Made by a program: the position numbers and the translations under genes | From: Mesorhizobium sp. 65-26 | GTDB lineage: Bacteria > Pseudomonadota > Alphaproteobacteria > Rhizobiales > Rhizobiaceae | Reading direction: 5' to 3' | Length of the DNA stretch: 64,000 nt | Assembly (NCBI GenBank): GCA_001899205.1 | Contig: MKVL01000025.1 | Coordinates: 496,001-560,000 of the forward strand | Shown here: piece after piece, positions 1 to 8,488 of the stretch | Layout of the letters: each line of letters begins with the position of its first letter | How positions within the stretch are numbered: position 1 is the stretch's first letter | Notes under the pieces: generated by a model | Seen by the model: only the letters and a program-made list of their open reading frames with translations | Databases searched by the model: none | Told to the model about the DNA's origin: nothing

Positions 1-20
1 ATCATCGCCCGCGAATAGCG

Positions 21-59
21 GCTCTCGGACGGGAGCCCGCAAGGCGGGCGCCGGAGAGC
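21..59. other. GC-rich hairpin downstream of ubiA
   Basis: An inverted repeat with a perfect inner stem GCCCGC-AAG-GCGGGC (35-49) sits inside an imperfect outer stem GCTCTC...GAGAGC. It lies past the ubiA stop, which is on the minus strand. A stop codon TAG at 16-18 could end a plus-strand gene that began before the window, but only five codons are visible. No T-run follows on either strand, so this may be a weak bidirectional terminator or simply a palindrome. Confidence 0.3.
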
Positions 60-94
60 GTCAGGCATCCCTGACAACACTGAAGCCGTTCTCG

Positions 95-1078
95 CTAGAC
101 GAGCGGCTTCAAGGCCACCCACAGAGCGCCGCCGATCAGGCCGAGGAAGATCAGCCAGCCGACCTGGTTGTTCGATCTGAACAGCCGCAGGCACTGATCG
201 GGATTGTCGATGTCCAGCCTCGTGATCTGCCGCGCCATATGGGCGCCGGCGGCGATCAGGCCCGCAAGCGCCGGCACGGGCACCTGGGCCGAGGCAAAGG
301 CGATGGCGAAGCAGGCGAGCGCGCCGCCATAAAGCCCCGCAAGCCAGGCCTTGGTGTTTTCGCCGAAGAGGCGCGCGGTCGAGCGCACGCCAACGAGGGC
401 GTCGTCCTCCTTGTCCTGATGGGCATAGATCGTGTCGTAGCCGATCACCCAGAGGATCGAGCCGATGTAGAGCATGATGGCGGGCCCATCCAGGTCGCCG
501 AATTCGACTGCCCATCCCATCAGTGCGCCCCAGGAAAAGGCAAGTCCCAGGCCGAGTTGCGGCCAGTTGGTGAATCGCTTCATGAACGGATAGATGGCGA
601 CGACGGCCAGCGAGCAGAGGCCGAGCGGGATGGCGAAGCTGTTGAATTGCAGAAGCACCGCCAGGCCGACCAGCGCCTGCAGCAACAGGAAAAGCCAGGC
701 CTGCTTGCGGGTGACCTTGCCGGAGGGCAGGGGGCGCGATCGGGTGCGCTCCACCTGGTTGTCGATGTTCTCATCCACCAGATCGTTATAGGTGCAGCCG
801 GCGCCGCGCATGGCGATCGCGCCGACCAGAAACAGCAGCAGCGTCCAAGGCGTCGGCAACAGCGTCAGCAGCGGATCGCCGGGGCGCGGGAACGCCGAGG
901 CCGCCATCGCCGCCGACCACAGGCATGGCCACAAAAGCAGCTGCCAGCCGATCGGCCGGTCCCACCGGGCAAGCTGCGCGTAAGGCCACAACCAGCGCGG
1001 CAGCACGCGGTAGACCCAATGGCCGCTCGGTGCGTCCGCGACGCGCCCCTGGGCTGCTCTCGACTGAACGGGTTCCAT
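95..1078 (-). CDS. ubiA: 4-hydroxybenzoate polyprenyltransferase (UbiA)
   Basis: This inner-membrane prenyltransferase attaches the polyprenyl tail to 4-hydroxybenzoate in ubiquinone biosynthesis. Both aspartate-rich prenyl-diphosphate/Mg sites are visible: NDLVDENID near residues 98-106 and YDTIYAHQDKEDD near residues 214-226. Multiple hydrophobic segments lie between and after them, as expected for about eight or nine helices. The frame stays open upstream to 1120, but the ATG at 1078 (MEPVQSR) gives 327 aa and removes an unconvincing extension. It is transcribed away from no partner: the LysR gene lies immediately upstream on the same strand with a 48 bp gap. No ubiquinone genes adjoin it here. 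Family assignment is very secure; only the start is uncertain. Confidence 0.95.
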   Translation of the reverse strand: MEPVQSRAAQGRVADAPSGHWVYRVLPRWLWPYAQLARWDRPIGWQLLLWPCLWSAAMAASAFPRPGDPLLTLLPTPWTLLLFLVGAIAMRGAGCTYNDLVDENIDNQVERTRSRPLPSGKVTRKQAWLFLLLQALVGLAVLLQFNSFAIPLGLCSLAVVAIYPFMKRFTNWPQLGLGLAFSWGALMGWAVEFGDLDGPAIMLYIGSILWVIGYDTIYAHQDKEDDALVGVRSTARLFGENTKAWLAGLYGGALACFAIAFASAQVPVPALAGLIAAGAHMARQITRLDIDNPDQCLRLFRSNNQVGWLIFLGLIGGALWVALKPLV

Positions 1079-1126
1079 GCCGCTGGAGTGGCAGCAGCCG
1101 CGAGAGCCGTCAACCGGCAAGTCTGG

Positions 1127-2041
1127 TCAGGAGGCGAAAATCTCGTGGGCGGCGAACCAGGCCCTGGCGCGGTCGATGAAGGCCAGCGCGGCGGCCGAGG
1201 CGCGCTGCCTGGTGTCGTGGGTCAGGATGATGCGCTGCATTGGCAGCGGGTCCGACAGCGGCTTGCAGACCAGCGGCATGCCGTCATAGCTGCGGTCGCC
1301 GCGCGGCCGGGTGTAGCTGACGGCGACGCCGAAGCCGTTGGCCACCATGCTGCGTTGCAATTCGAAGGAGCTCGTGCGGTTTGCCGCGACCGGGGAGAGG
1401 CCCCGGCCACGAAACAGATCGAGCATATGCTGCCAGCTCTGCGGCTGGTCGGTGGTGATCAGCGGATAGGCGGCCAGGTCGGCGAGACTCACTGACGGAC
1501 GTTTGGCCAGTTCGTGTCCGGCTGGCAGCAGCGCGTGCGGCCGCAATTCATGCAGCAGGATGCGGGCGAAATGCAGGGGCAGGCCCAGGTCGTAGGTCAG
1601 GCCGACATCGACGGCGCCGTCGCTCAACCGCCGCCCGAGCGTCTCGAAACCCTCCTCGCGCACCACCACCTCCACGGCCGGATGCCGTTCGCTGAAAGCG
1701 CGGATCAAGGCTGGCGCGAAATAGGGCGCCAGGTCCTCGAAACATCCAAGCACCAGCTCACCGCCGGCCACGGGTTTGCCGGGCGTGCCGAGGCTGGCGA
1801 GTTCGTCCATCCCGGCCAGCACGTCCATCGCCTTCGCCACCACAGTGCGCCCGAAAGACGTCGGCGAGACGCCGCTGCCGCGCTGGCGCACGAACAGGCG
1901 CTGGCCGAGATCGGCCTCCACGGCATCGATAGCGACGGAGATCGAAGGCTGCGAGACGTTGAGCGCGCGGGCAGCGCCGGTCACGCTGCCATGGCGCGCC
2001 ACCGCAACGACGTAACGCAATTGGGCAACGGTCAGCTTCAT
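1127..2041 (-). CDS. LysR-family transcriptional regulator
   Basis: A 304 aa LysR-type regulator. The N-terminal winged helix-turn-helix covers about residues 2-60 (LTVAQLRYVVAVARHGSV, ARALNVSQPSISVAI). It is followed by a linker helix and a periplasmic-binding-protein-like effector domain from about residue 90 to 295. It is divergent from the phytanoyl-CoA dioxygenase gene, with 88 bp between start codons. In this family that arrangement usually means the regulator controls its divergent neighbour and itself. The effector cannot be predicted from sequence. Length and domain order are normal. Confidence 0.93.
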   Translation of the reverse strand: MKLTVAQLRYVVAVARHGSVTGAARALNVSQPSISVAIDAVEADLGQRLFVRQRGSGVSPTSFGRTVVAKAMDVLAGMDELASLGTPGKPVAGGELVLGCFEDLAPYFAPALIRAFSERHPAVEVVVREEGFETLGRRLSDGAVDVGLTYDLGLPLHFARILLHELRPHALLPAGHELAKRPSVSLADLAAYPLITTDQPQSWQHMLDLFRGRGLSPVAANRTSSFELQRSMVANGFGVAVSYTRPRGDRSYDGMPLVCKPLSDPLPMQRIILTHDTRQRASAAALAFIDRARAWFAAHEIFAS

Positions 2042-2052
2042 AGGGAAGATCT

Positions 2053-2073
2053 ATAAGCCAGATGGAAAGTTAT
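2053..2073. promoter_or_regulatory. Candidate LysR operator in divergent promoter
   Basis: The AT-rich intergenic core between the LysR and dioxygenase starts contains ATAA-N13-TTAT (2053-2073), followed by TTATTATTTTA. LysR-type proteins usually bind interrupted dyads with T-N11-A character in such divergent regions. The assignment rests only on position, base composition and a short dyad. Confidence 0.3.
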
Positions 2074-2129
2074 TATTTTACCGGATGAAGCGCGCTTGTC
2101 ATAGTCCCGGCATCAGCAAGGAGGACATG

Positions 2130-2927
2130 ATGGCTTCTCAACCCCTCGTCGATGCCGCGACAGTCGATGCCTATCAGTGCGACGGCGCCGTCTGCATTCG
2201 CGGTGCATTCAAGGAATGGGTCGACGTCATCGCTGACGGTATCGAACGCAACATCCAGAATCGAAGCGCCACCGCTTCGGACATCGCCAACGGGCGCGGC
2301 AGCTTCTTCGACGATTATTGCAATTGGGAACGCATTCCCGAATTCGTGCGCGTGGTGCGGGAATCGCCGGCCGCCGAGCTCGCGGCCGCGGTCATGCGCT
2401 CGCGCAGCGCGCAGTTCTTCCACGATCACGTGCTGGTCAAGGAACCTGGCACCCAGAAGCCGACGCCGTGGCACCAGGACATCCCTTATTATTTCGTCGA
2501 CGGCCGGCAGACCGTCAGCTTCTGGATTCCGATCGATCCGGTGAAGGAAGCCACTTTGCGGCTGATCGCCGGTTCCCACAAATGGGACAAGATGATCCTG
2601 CCGGTGCGCTGGCTGGACGACAGCAATTTCTATGCCGCCGAGGGAGACTATCTGCCGGTTCCCGATCCCGACAAGGATCCTTCCTTCGAAGTCCTCGAAT
2701 GGGAGATGGAACCGGGCGACGCCATCCTCTTCGATTTCAGGACGGCGCATGGCGCGCGCGGCAACCTGACGTCGGCCCGGCGCCGGGCGCTTTCCCTGCG
2801 ATGGGTCGGCGACGACGCGCACTATGTCGAGCGGCCAGGCCGCACCTCACCACCCTATCCCGGCCACGGCATGATGGCGGGGCAGAAGCTGCGCGAGGAC
2901 TGGTTCCCCGTCATCTACAGGAGCTGA
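2130..2927 (+). CDS. Phytanoyl-CoA dioxygenase family protein
   Basis: A 265 aa Fe(II)/2-oxoglutarate-dependent dioxygenase of the PhyH family. The iron-binding facial triad can be placed: HQD (His115, Asp117) and a distal His207 in TAHGARGN, with arginines just after it for 2-oxoglutarate. Start choice: AAGGAGG at 2118-2124 is only 2 nt from the ATG at 2127 but 5 nt from the ATG at 2130, so the latter is preferred. An in-frame ATG at 2085 has no such site. PhyH proteins hydroxylate very diverse small molecules, and nothing in the neighbourhood (LysR upstream, purD downstream) reveals the substrate. Fold assignment is secure; function is open. Confidence 0.9.
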   Translation: MASQPLVDAATVDAYQCDGAVCIRGAFKEWVDVIADGIERNIQNRSATASDIANGRGSFFDDYCNWERIPEFVRVVRESPAAELAAAVMRSRSAQFFHDHVLVKEPGTQKPTPWHQDIPYYFVDGRQTVSFWIPIDPVKEATLRLIAGSHKWDKMILPVRWLDDSNFYAAEGDYLPVPDPDKDPSFEVLEWEMEPGDAILFDFRTAHGARGNLTSARRRALSLRWVGDDAHYVERPGRTSPPYPGHGMMAGQKLREDWFPVIYRS

Positions 2928-3010
2928 CTTTCGCCCGCGCGCGGCCCGCCGATTTGCTGGCGGCGCCGATGACGTTCTCGTGTGCAAGTGTCGCCGTGCC
3001 AGCCAAAAGT

Positions 3011-3039
3011 CTTGACCCGTCGCGATCGGGGCAATAGCG
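3011..3039 (+). promoter_or_regulatory. Candidate sigma-70-type promoter for purD
   Basis: CTTGAC at 3011-3016 exactly matches the rhizobial housekeeping -35 hexamer. ATAGCG follows after 17 nt (3034-3039) as a poor -10. The site lies about 34 bp before the purD start. The -10 match is weak, so this is a plausible rather than certain promoter. Confidence 0.45.
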
Positions 3040-3072
3040 CAGTCCTGTCGTGGAATGGCAAGGGACAGTGAC

Positions 3073-4350
3073 ATGCGCGTTTTGTTGATCGGTTCCGGCG
3101 GCCGCGAACATGCATTGGCCTGGAAGATTGCGGCATCGCCGCTGCTGACCAAACTCTACGCCGCGCCCGGCAATCCGGGCATTGGCCAGGACGCCGAGCT
3201 GGTCCGGCTCGACGTCGCCGACCATGCCGCCGTGACGGCGTTCTGCAAGGACAAGGCGATCGACCTGGTCGTCGTCGGGCCGGAGGGGCCGCTCGTCGCC
3301 GGCATCGCCAACGATCTGCGCGCCGCCGGCATCCGCGTCTTCGGCCCCTCCAAGGCTGCTGCCAGGCTCGAGGGCTCCAAGGGCTTCACCAAGGATCTCT
3401 GCGCCAGATACAACATACCGACCGCCGCCTACGGGCGCTTTGGTGACCTGGCCTCCGCCAGGGCCTATGTCGAGAAGGTCGGCGCCCCGATCGTGGTCAA
3501 GGCCGATGGCCTCGCCGCCGGCAAGGGCGTCACCGTCGCCATGACGAAGGAAGAGGCATTCGCGGCCCTTGACGCCTGTTTCGAGGGCTCATTCGGCGAG
3601 GCCGGCGCCGAGGTGGTGGTGGAAGAGTTCCTGACCGGCGAGGAAGCGAGCTTCTTTTGCCTTTGCGACGGTGCGACGGCGCTGCCGCTGGGCACGGCTC
3701 AGGACCACAAACGTGTTGGCGACGGCGATGTCGGCCCTAACACGGGCGGCATGGGCGCCTATTCCCCGGCGCCGGTCATGACGCCCGACATGGTCGAACG
3801 CGTCATGCGCGAGATCGTCGAGCCGACCATGCGTGGCATGGCCGAACTCGGCTCGCCCTTCGCAGGCGTGCTCTTTGCCGGTCTCATGATCACCGACAAC
3901 GGGCCGAAGCTGATCGAATACAACACCCGTTTCGGTGATCCGGAATGCCAGGTGCTGATGATGCGGCTGAAGGACGACCTGCTGGTTCTGCTCAACGCGT
4001 CGGTCGACGGCCAGCTTTCCCACATGTCGGCGCGCTGGCGTGACGAGACGGCGCTGACCGTCGTGATGGCGGCGAGGGGCTATCCCGGCACGCCGGAAAA
4101 GGGCTCCGTCATCCGCGGGGTCGAAGAGGCTCAAGCCGATGGCGTCCGGATATTCCATGCCGGCACCGCCATCAATGGCGGCGCTCTTGTCGCCAATGGC
4201 GGTCGTGTGCTGAACGTCACCGCGACCGGAGCCACCGTGGCCGAGGCGCGTGAGAAGGCCTACGCGGCGATCGACCGGATCGACTGGCCATATGGTTTCT
4301 GCCGCCGCGACATCGGCTGGCGTGCCGTGGCGCGCGAACAGGCGAACTGA
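3073..4350 (+). CDS. purD: Phosphoribosylamine--glycine ligase (GARS)
   Basis: Catalyses the ATP-dependent ligation of glycine to 5-phosphoribosylamine, the second step of de novo purine synthesis, in the cytosol. The 425 aa protein opens with the N-domain motif [16 protein letters not shown]. An ATP-grasp domain follows from about residue 100 to 330, with the metal-binding tail [10 protein letters not shown] near 290. The C-terminal GARS domain completes the normal family length. ATG at 3073 places the GSGGREH motif directly at the N-terminus as in homologues; an upstream in-frame ATG at 3055 would add six non-conserved residues. It stands alone, not in a pur operon. Confidence 0.97.
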   Translation: MRVLLIGSGGREHALAWKIAASPLLTKLYAAPGNPGIGQDAELVRLDVADHAAVTAFCKDKAIDLVVVGPEGPLVAGIANDLRAAGIRVFGPSKAAARLEGSKGFTKDLCARYNIPTAAYGRFGDLASARAYVEKVGAPIVVKADGLAAGKGVTVAMTKEEAFAALDACFEGSFGEAGAEVVVEEFLTGEEASFFCLCDGATALPLGTAQDHKRVGDGDVGPNTGGMGAYSPAPVMTPDMVERVMREIVEPTMRGMAELGSPFAGVLFAGLMITDNGPKLIEYNTRFGDPECQVLMMRLKDDLLVLLNASVDGQLSHMSARWRDETALTVVMAARGYPGTPEKGSVIRGVEEAQADGVRIFHAGTAINGGALVANGGRVLNVTATGATVAEAREKAYAAIDRIDWPYGFCRRDIGWRAVAREQAN

Positions 4351-4371
4351 CCGCGCCTTCGGGAACTATCT

Positions 4372-5505
4372 TCAGCGAGGCTTGGTATCAGCGGTCGTCG
4401 AAGCCGTGGTGACGGGGTCGACGCCGGCCGGGACGGGCACTTCCTTTTTCAGCCAGGCGACATACTCGCCGATACCGCGCGGCAGGCGCCCGAATGTGGG
4501 CAGCCGAAGCCCTGCACGGAAGCTCGCCCAGTGGCCGCGAAGCGCGGCCTCGAGTTCGGCCAGCGTCGGCGGCGCCGCGACGTCGGCATAGGTGACGGTA
4601 ACGTTGCCGGCGAGCCCGGTCTCGCGCGGGATCGGCAGGGGAATGCTGGCGATATAGTCCTCGGGCACGTCGACGAGCCCGCCGAATGGCCACTTCGCGC
4701 GCAGCGTAGCGACATCCATCGCCACGACATTGACGTCGATGTCGTTGGGCGTGCCGGGCGCCCGGTAGGGACAGCGCTGCCGGTCGCAATTGGCCTGCGC
4801 CGAGAATTGCCAGAGCGCGTAGCTCCGCCAGTTGCCGATCGGGAAGTGCGAATCGATGTCGGGCTTGTAGCGGGCGTACCAGAGCGGCAGCCGCGACAGC
4901 AGCTGGTACCTGTAGCTGTTATCGGCGATGTGCTGCGCCGTCCTGCCGTTGACATAGAGCACGGGGAAGCGGCCGACGCGCCTGTACACCTGGCGCGCGA
5001 ACACTTCCGCGTCCTCCAGCGACATCCACTGCGTCGGGTCGTTGTCTTCGATGTCGAGCGCCAGCAGGTCGTCCGGCGCGGGTTCCGCGAAGTCGATGAA
5101 ATTGTTAGCCTGCTCCACCGGATTGCCGGGCCGGGCGAGATGGTAGGCGCCCCATTTCAGGCCGAGTGCCTTGGCCAGGACCTTGCGCGTCTGGAACAGC
5201 TCGCGCGTCACCGCGTAGCGCCGCCACAGCGTCTTGCAGAGCTGCACCTCCGTCTCGTTGCCGAAACAGAAATAGGGCGGCGGCAGCCCGTCCGAGGCCT
5301 TGTTGATGAAGCCGGCGATTCGCTTGTCGGTGGTGAGCGCGACCCAATCGATGGAATTGTATTCGTAGGCGTCGATGACCAGCGCGCGGTCGGCCTTCTT
5401 CCACGGCTCGGAAAAATCCGAGGCCTTCGCTGCCGCCGTCAACGCCATCGCCAGGGCCAAGGCGATGGGTGCCGCGCGGCGGAACAGATGCGCCGGCGTC
5501 TTCAA
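4372..5505 (-). CDS. Secreted GH25-type lysozyme-like protein
   Basis: A 377 aa protein with an N-terminal signal peptide (hydrophobic stretch ALALAMALTAAAKA, cleavage near residue 28). A glycoside hydrolase family 25 (1,4-beta-N-acetylmuramidase) domain follows at about residues 38-250. Family hallmarks seen are VIDAYEYNSIDW at the first strand, ALDIEDND carrying the D-x-E catalytic dyad, LWYARY, and ALWQFSAQ ending in DIDVNV. The C-terminal ~120 residues are less conserved and of unknown role. It probably cleaves peptidoglycan in the periplasm. It converges on purD with a 21 bp gap. A TTAACCAT motif lies about 40 bp upstream of its start. Confidence 0.85.
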   Translation of the reverse strand: MKTPAHLFRRAAPIALALAMALTAAAKASDFSEPWKKADRALVIDAYEYNSIDWVALTTDKRIAGFINKASDGLPPPYFCFGNETEVQLCKTLWRRYAVTRELFQTRKVLAKALGLKWGAYHLARPGNPVEQANNFIDFAEPAPDDLLALDIEDNDPTQWMSLEDAEVFARQVYRRVGRFPVLYVNGRTAQHIADNSYRYQLLSRLPLWYARYKPDIDSHFPIGNWRSYALWQFSAQANCDRQRCPYRAPGTPNDIDVNVVAMDVATLRAKWPFGGLVDVPEDYIASIPLPIPRETGLAGNVTVTYADVAAPPTLAELEAALRGHWASFRAGLRLPTFGRLPRGIGEYVAWLKKEVPVPAGVDPVTTASTTADTKPR

Positions 5506-5545
5506 TCAGGGGCTCCCTGCTGACCAGTCTCGATCCTGAACCGCT

Positions 5546-5553
5546 ATGGTTAA
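5546..5553 (-). promoter_or_regulatory. CtrA half-site-like motif (TTAACCAT)
   Basis: On the minus strand this octamer reads TTAACCAT, matching the CtrA half-site described in Caulobacter. It is 40 bp upstream of the GH25 start codon. Cell-wall hydrolases are common CtrA targets in alphaproteobacteria. An 8 bp match is weak evidence by itself. Confidence 0.3.
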
Positions 5554-5651
5554 GGAATTGCTTCGCGCCATCCGCTCGGCGTCGCGTCGCCGATCGTTGC
5601 GGCCGGGATCACGATGAAGGCCAAGCGGCAGCAAAATCCACGTGACAAAAT

Positions 5652-5667
5652 TTGACGTTTACGTAAA
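5652..5667. promoter_or_regulatory. ACGT dyad, candidate MerR-type (LiuR-like) operator
   Basis: The 16 bp site TTGACGTTTACGTAAA is an inverted repeat: TT-x-ACGT, two central bases, ACGT-x-AA. It lies 75 bp upstream of the acyl-CoA dehydrogenase start, in the promoter zone. It resembles the operators reported for MerR-family regulators of acyl-CoA and branched-chain amino-acid catabolism (LiuR). No regulator gene adjoins it, so the assignment is by motif similarity and gene context. Confidence 0.5.
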
Positions 5668-5742
5668 AGAAGGGATCGGGTTTCGCCCGGCGGATTGCCG
5701 GCACGCAACCGGGAACACGGTCGGCGGAGGAGGAATATCGGC

Positions 5743-7512
5743 ATGTACCAGGCGCCTGTCGGAGACATAGCCTTCACGCTGAAGCAGGTGGCCGGCCTGA
5801 GGCCCGCCCTCGATGCCGGCGTCTTCGGCGACCTCAGCGAGGATCTGGTCGATGCCATACTGGCCGAGGCCGGGCGCTTCGCCAGCGAGGAGGTCGCGCC
5901 GCTCTACAAGATCGGCGACGAGCACGGCGCGGTACTCCGCGACGCGGCTGTCACCACGCCGCCCGGCTGGAAGGAACTCTACCGGCGCTGGACCGAGGGC
6001 GGCTGGAACGCCCTTTCGGCGCCGGAGGAGTTCGGCGGGCAGGGGTTGCCCACCATGCTGGCCGTGGCCGCGCTCGAAATGTGGAATTCAGCCGCCATGG
6101 CTTTTGGCATCGGCCCGACGCTGACCATGGGCGCGGTCGAGGCGCTGGGCAAGCATGCGTCCGAGGCGCTGAAGGCGAAATATCTCGCCAGGCTCGTCTC
6201 CGGCGAGTGGATGGGGACGATGAACCTGACCGAGCCGCAGGCCGGCTCCGATCTCGCCGCCCTGCGCGCCCGCGCCGAACCAGCCGGCGATGGAACCTAC
6301 CGCATCTTCGGCCAGAAGATATTCATCACCTATGGCGAGCATGATTTCACCGACAACATCGTGCATCTGGTGTTGGCGAGGCTTCCCGACGCGCCGGCCG
6401 GCACGCGGGGCATCTCCCTGTTCCTGGTGCCGAAATTCCTGGTCAATGACGATGGCTCGCTCGGCGCCCGCAACGACGTGTTCTGCTCGGGCCTCGAGCA
6501 CAAGCTGGGCATCCATGCCTCTCCCACCTGCACCATGATCTATGGCGACGGTTTCGGCGGGGCGACGCCCGGCGCCATCGGCTGGCTGATCGGCGAGGAG
6601 AACAAGGGCCTCGCCTGCATGTTCACCATGATGAACAACGCCCGCCTCTCCGTCGGCATGCAGGGCGTGGCCGTCGCCGAGACGGCGACGCAGAAGGCCG
6701 TCGCCTATGCCAACGAGCGTCGCCAGGGCAAGGCTTCGGACTATGCTGGACCGGGCATGGCGCCGATCGTCCATCACCCTGACGTCCAGCGCAACCTGCT
6801 GACCATGAAGGCGCTCACCCAGGTCGCCCGCGCGATCAGCTACGCCTGCGCCCACGCCATTGATCGGGCGCGCGTAGCGGAAGGAGAGGCAGCCGCCCAA
6901 TGGCGCGACCGCGCCAACCTGCTGACGCCGCTGGCCAAGGCGTTCTCCACCGATGTCGGCGTCGATGTCGCTTCGCTCGGCGTGCAGGTCCACGGCGGCA
7001 TGGGTTTCATCGAGGAGACGGGCGCTGCCGCGCTTTACCGCGACGCGCGCATCGCGCCCATCTACGAAGGCACCAACGGCATCCAGGCGATCGACCTTGT
7101 TTCCCGCAAGCTGCCGCTTGGTGGCGGCCAGCACGTGCATGGCTATATCGGCGAATTGAAAGCGGTGGCCGACTCGGTTCGCACCTCCAACGTCGACGGT
7201 TTCGGCCGCACCGCCGAGAGGCTTGACCGGGCGCTTGCCGATCTCGACGAAGCGACCCGCTTCCTTCAGGAACTGACCTCAGCCGGCAAGGCGGATGCCG
7301 CCATGGCTGGGGCGACCCCCTATCTGCGCCTGATTTCGCTGGCCGCCGGCGGCGCCTACCTCGCGCAGGGCGGGCTCGCCGACCATGGGCGCATTGCCCT
7401 TTGCCGGTTCTTCGCCGAAAACCTGCTCGGCGAGACGCGGGCGCTCAAGGAGCGCGTCATCGAAGGCGCCGAAAGCCTTGCCGCCGCCGGCAAGGCGCTG
7501 ATATCCGCCTAG
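5743..7512 (+). CDS. Acyl-CoA dehydrogenase (long form)
   Basis: A 589 aa FAD-dependent acyl-CoA dehydrogenase that introduces a 2,3-double bond into acyl-CoA thioesters. Seen in order are the N-terminal helical domain, the flavin-contacting MNLTEPQAGSDLAAL near residues 160-175, and the C-terminal helical bundle with HGGMGFIEETG. IYEGTNGIQAID near 440-450 carries the expected catalytic glutamate. About 110 further residues form the extra C-terminal helical domain typical of the ~590-600 aa subfamily. The ATG at 5743 has GGAGGAGGA (5726-5734) 8 nt upstream, so the longer open frame to 5695 is rejected. The crotonase gene follows. Its TAG stop is the first three bases of an intergenic repeat. 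Confidence 0.95.
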   Translation: MYQAPVGDIAFTLKQVAGLRPALDAGVFGDLSEDLVDAILAEAGRFASEEVAPLYKIGDEHGAVLRDAAVTTPPGWKELYRRWTEGGWNALSAPEEFGGQGLPTMLAVAALEMWNSAAMAFGIGPTLTMGAVEALGKHASEALKAKYLARLVSGEWMGTMNLTEPQAGSDLAALRARAEPAGDGTYRIFGQKIFITYGEHDFTDNIVHLVLARLPDAPAGTRGISLFLVPKFLVNDDGSLGARNDVFCSGLEHKLGIHASPTCTMIYGDGFGGATPGAIGWLIGEENKGLACMFTMMNNARLSVGMQGVAVAETATQKAVAYANERRQGKASDYAGPGMAPIVHHPDVQRNLLTMKALTQVARAISYACAHAIDRARVAEGEAAAQWRDRANLLTPLAKAFSTDVGVDVASLGVQVHGGMGFIEETGAAALYRDARIAPIYEGTNGIQAIDLVSRKLPLGGGQHVHGYIGELKAVADSVRTSNVDGFGRTAERLDRALADLDEATRFLQELTSAGKADAAMAGATPYLRLISLAAGGAYLAQGGLADHGRIALCRFFAENLLGETRALKERVIEGAESLAAAGKALISA

Positions 7513-7626
7513 AGTCGGATGATCTCGGCTCTGCCCGGCCTGAAATCTGAATCCGTCTCCAAATCAAAGAGATAGAGCGTGATGCTATCAGAAGACCGCT
7601 TCACATTTTTCGGCATCGTGCTCTAA
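7510..7626. repeat. Intergenic mosaic palindromic element, copy 1
   Basis: The element begins TAGAGTCGGAT, pairing imperfectly with ATCCGTCT at 7551-7558. A linker AAATCAAAGAGATAGAGCGT (7561-7580) follows. The second palindrome has arms TAGAGCGTGATG (7573-7584) and CATCGTGCTCTA (7614-7625), 10 of 12 pairing. The linker is nearly identical to one inside the element at 55761. Structure and location fit the rhizobial intergenic mosaic (RIME-like) class of non-coding repeats. Its first three bases are the stop codon of the acyl-CoA dehydrogenase. Confidence 0.75.
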
Positions 7627-7702
7627 GCAGGCCGGCGTTGGCTCGCCAACGCTTCGTCCGTTTCCAACCCCGCCTGAACACCCGAGATTCGAGGGACCGA
7701 CC

Positions 7703-8458
7703 GTGACAGACCATATTCTCGTCGAGCGCCAGGGCGCCGTTCAGATCATCCGCCTCAATCGGCCTGACAAGAAAAACGCTCTCACGCGACCCATGTACGC
7801 AAGGATGACGGCGGCGTTGGCGCAAGGCGACGCCGATCCATCGGTCCGCGCTCACGTCTTCCTGGGAGCCCCGGGCACGTTCTCCGCCGGGTCTGATGTC
7901 GCCGATTTCCTCGCCATGGCCACCGGCGGCGATAACGGCCCCGAGGTCTGGGATTTCCTGATGGCGCTCGTCGGCATCGAAAAGCCGGTCGTTTCCGGTG
8001 TCGACGGCATCGCGGTCGGTATCGGCACGACGCTCAACCTGCATTGCGACCTTACCTTCGCCACGCCGCGAACCGTCTTTCGCACGCCTTTCGTCGATCT
8101 TGGGCTCATCCCGGAGGCGGGCTCGAGTCTGCTCGTGCCGGCGATCGCCGGCCGGCAGTTGGCCTTCGCGATGCTCGCTCTCGGCGAGGGCTTTTCCGCC
8201 GAGCGGGCGAAAGCCGCTGGACTGATCTACGAGGTCGTCGAGGAGAATGTGCTCGAGGCAACGGTGCTGGCGGCCGCCAACCGGATCGCCGCGAAGCCCC
8301 CGGAGGCGATCAGGATCGCGCGCGAGCTGATGCGTGGCCCCCGCGACGCGCTGATTGCCCGCATCGACGAAGAGACTCGGATCTTCCGCGAGCGGCTGAA
8401 GTCGGACGAGGCGCGCGCCGCCTTCACGGCTTTCATGACGCGCAAGAAGGCCGACTGA
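7703..8458 (+). CDS. Enoyl-CoA hydratase/isomerase family protein
   Basis: A 251 aa crotonase-fold enzyme acting on enoyl-CoA esters. The first oxyanion-hole region is FSAGSDVADF near residue 55-65, and the second is VDGIAVGIGTTLNLHCD near 98-114. One glutamate is seen in LGLIPEAGSS near 134. The PEAGSS form is common in the hydratase/isomerase subgroup, so a delta3-delta2-enoyl-CoA isomerase activity is as likely as hydratase. Translation appears to start at GTG 7703, with GAGGGA upstream. It follows the acyl-CoA dehydrogenase, separated by a 190 bp repeat-containing gap, so the two may act in one beta-oxidation-like route without being strictly co-transcribed. Confidence 0.88.
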   Translation: MTDHILVERQGAVQIIRLNRPDKKNALTRPMYARMTAALAQGDADPSVRAHVFLGAPGTFSAGSDVADFLAMATGGDNGPEVWDFLMALVGIEKPVVSGVDGIAVGIGTTLNLHCDLTFATPRTVFRTPFVDLGLIPEAGSSLLVPAIAGRQLAFAMLALGEGFSAERAKAAGLIYEVVEENVLEATVLAAANRIAAKPPEAIRIARELMRGPRDALIARIDEETRIFRERLKSDEARAAFTAFMTRKKAD

Positions 8459-8488
8459 CCCAGGCGGACGCCGCGGGCCTCTCGGGTA

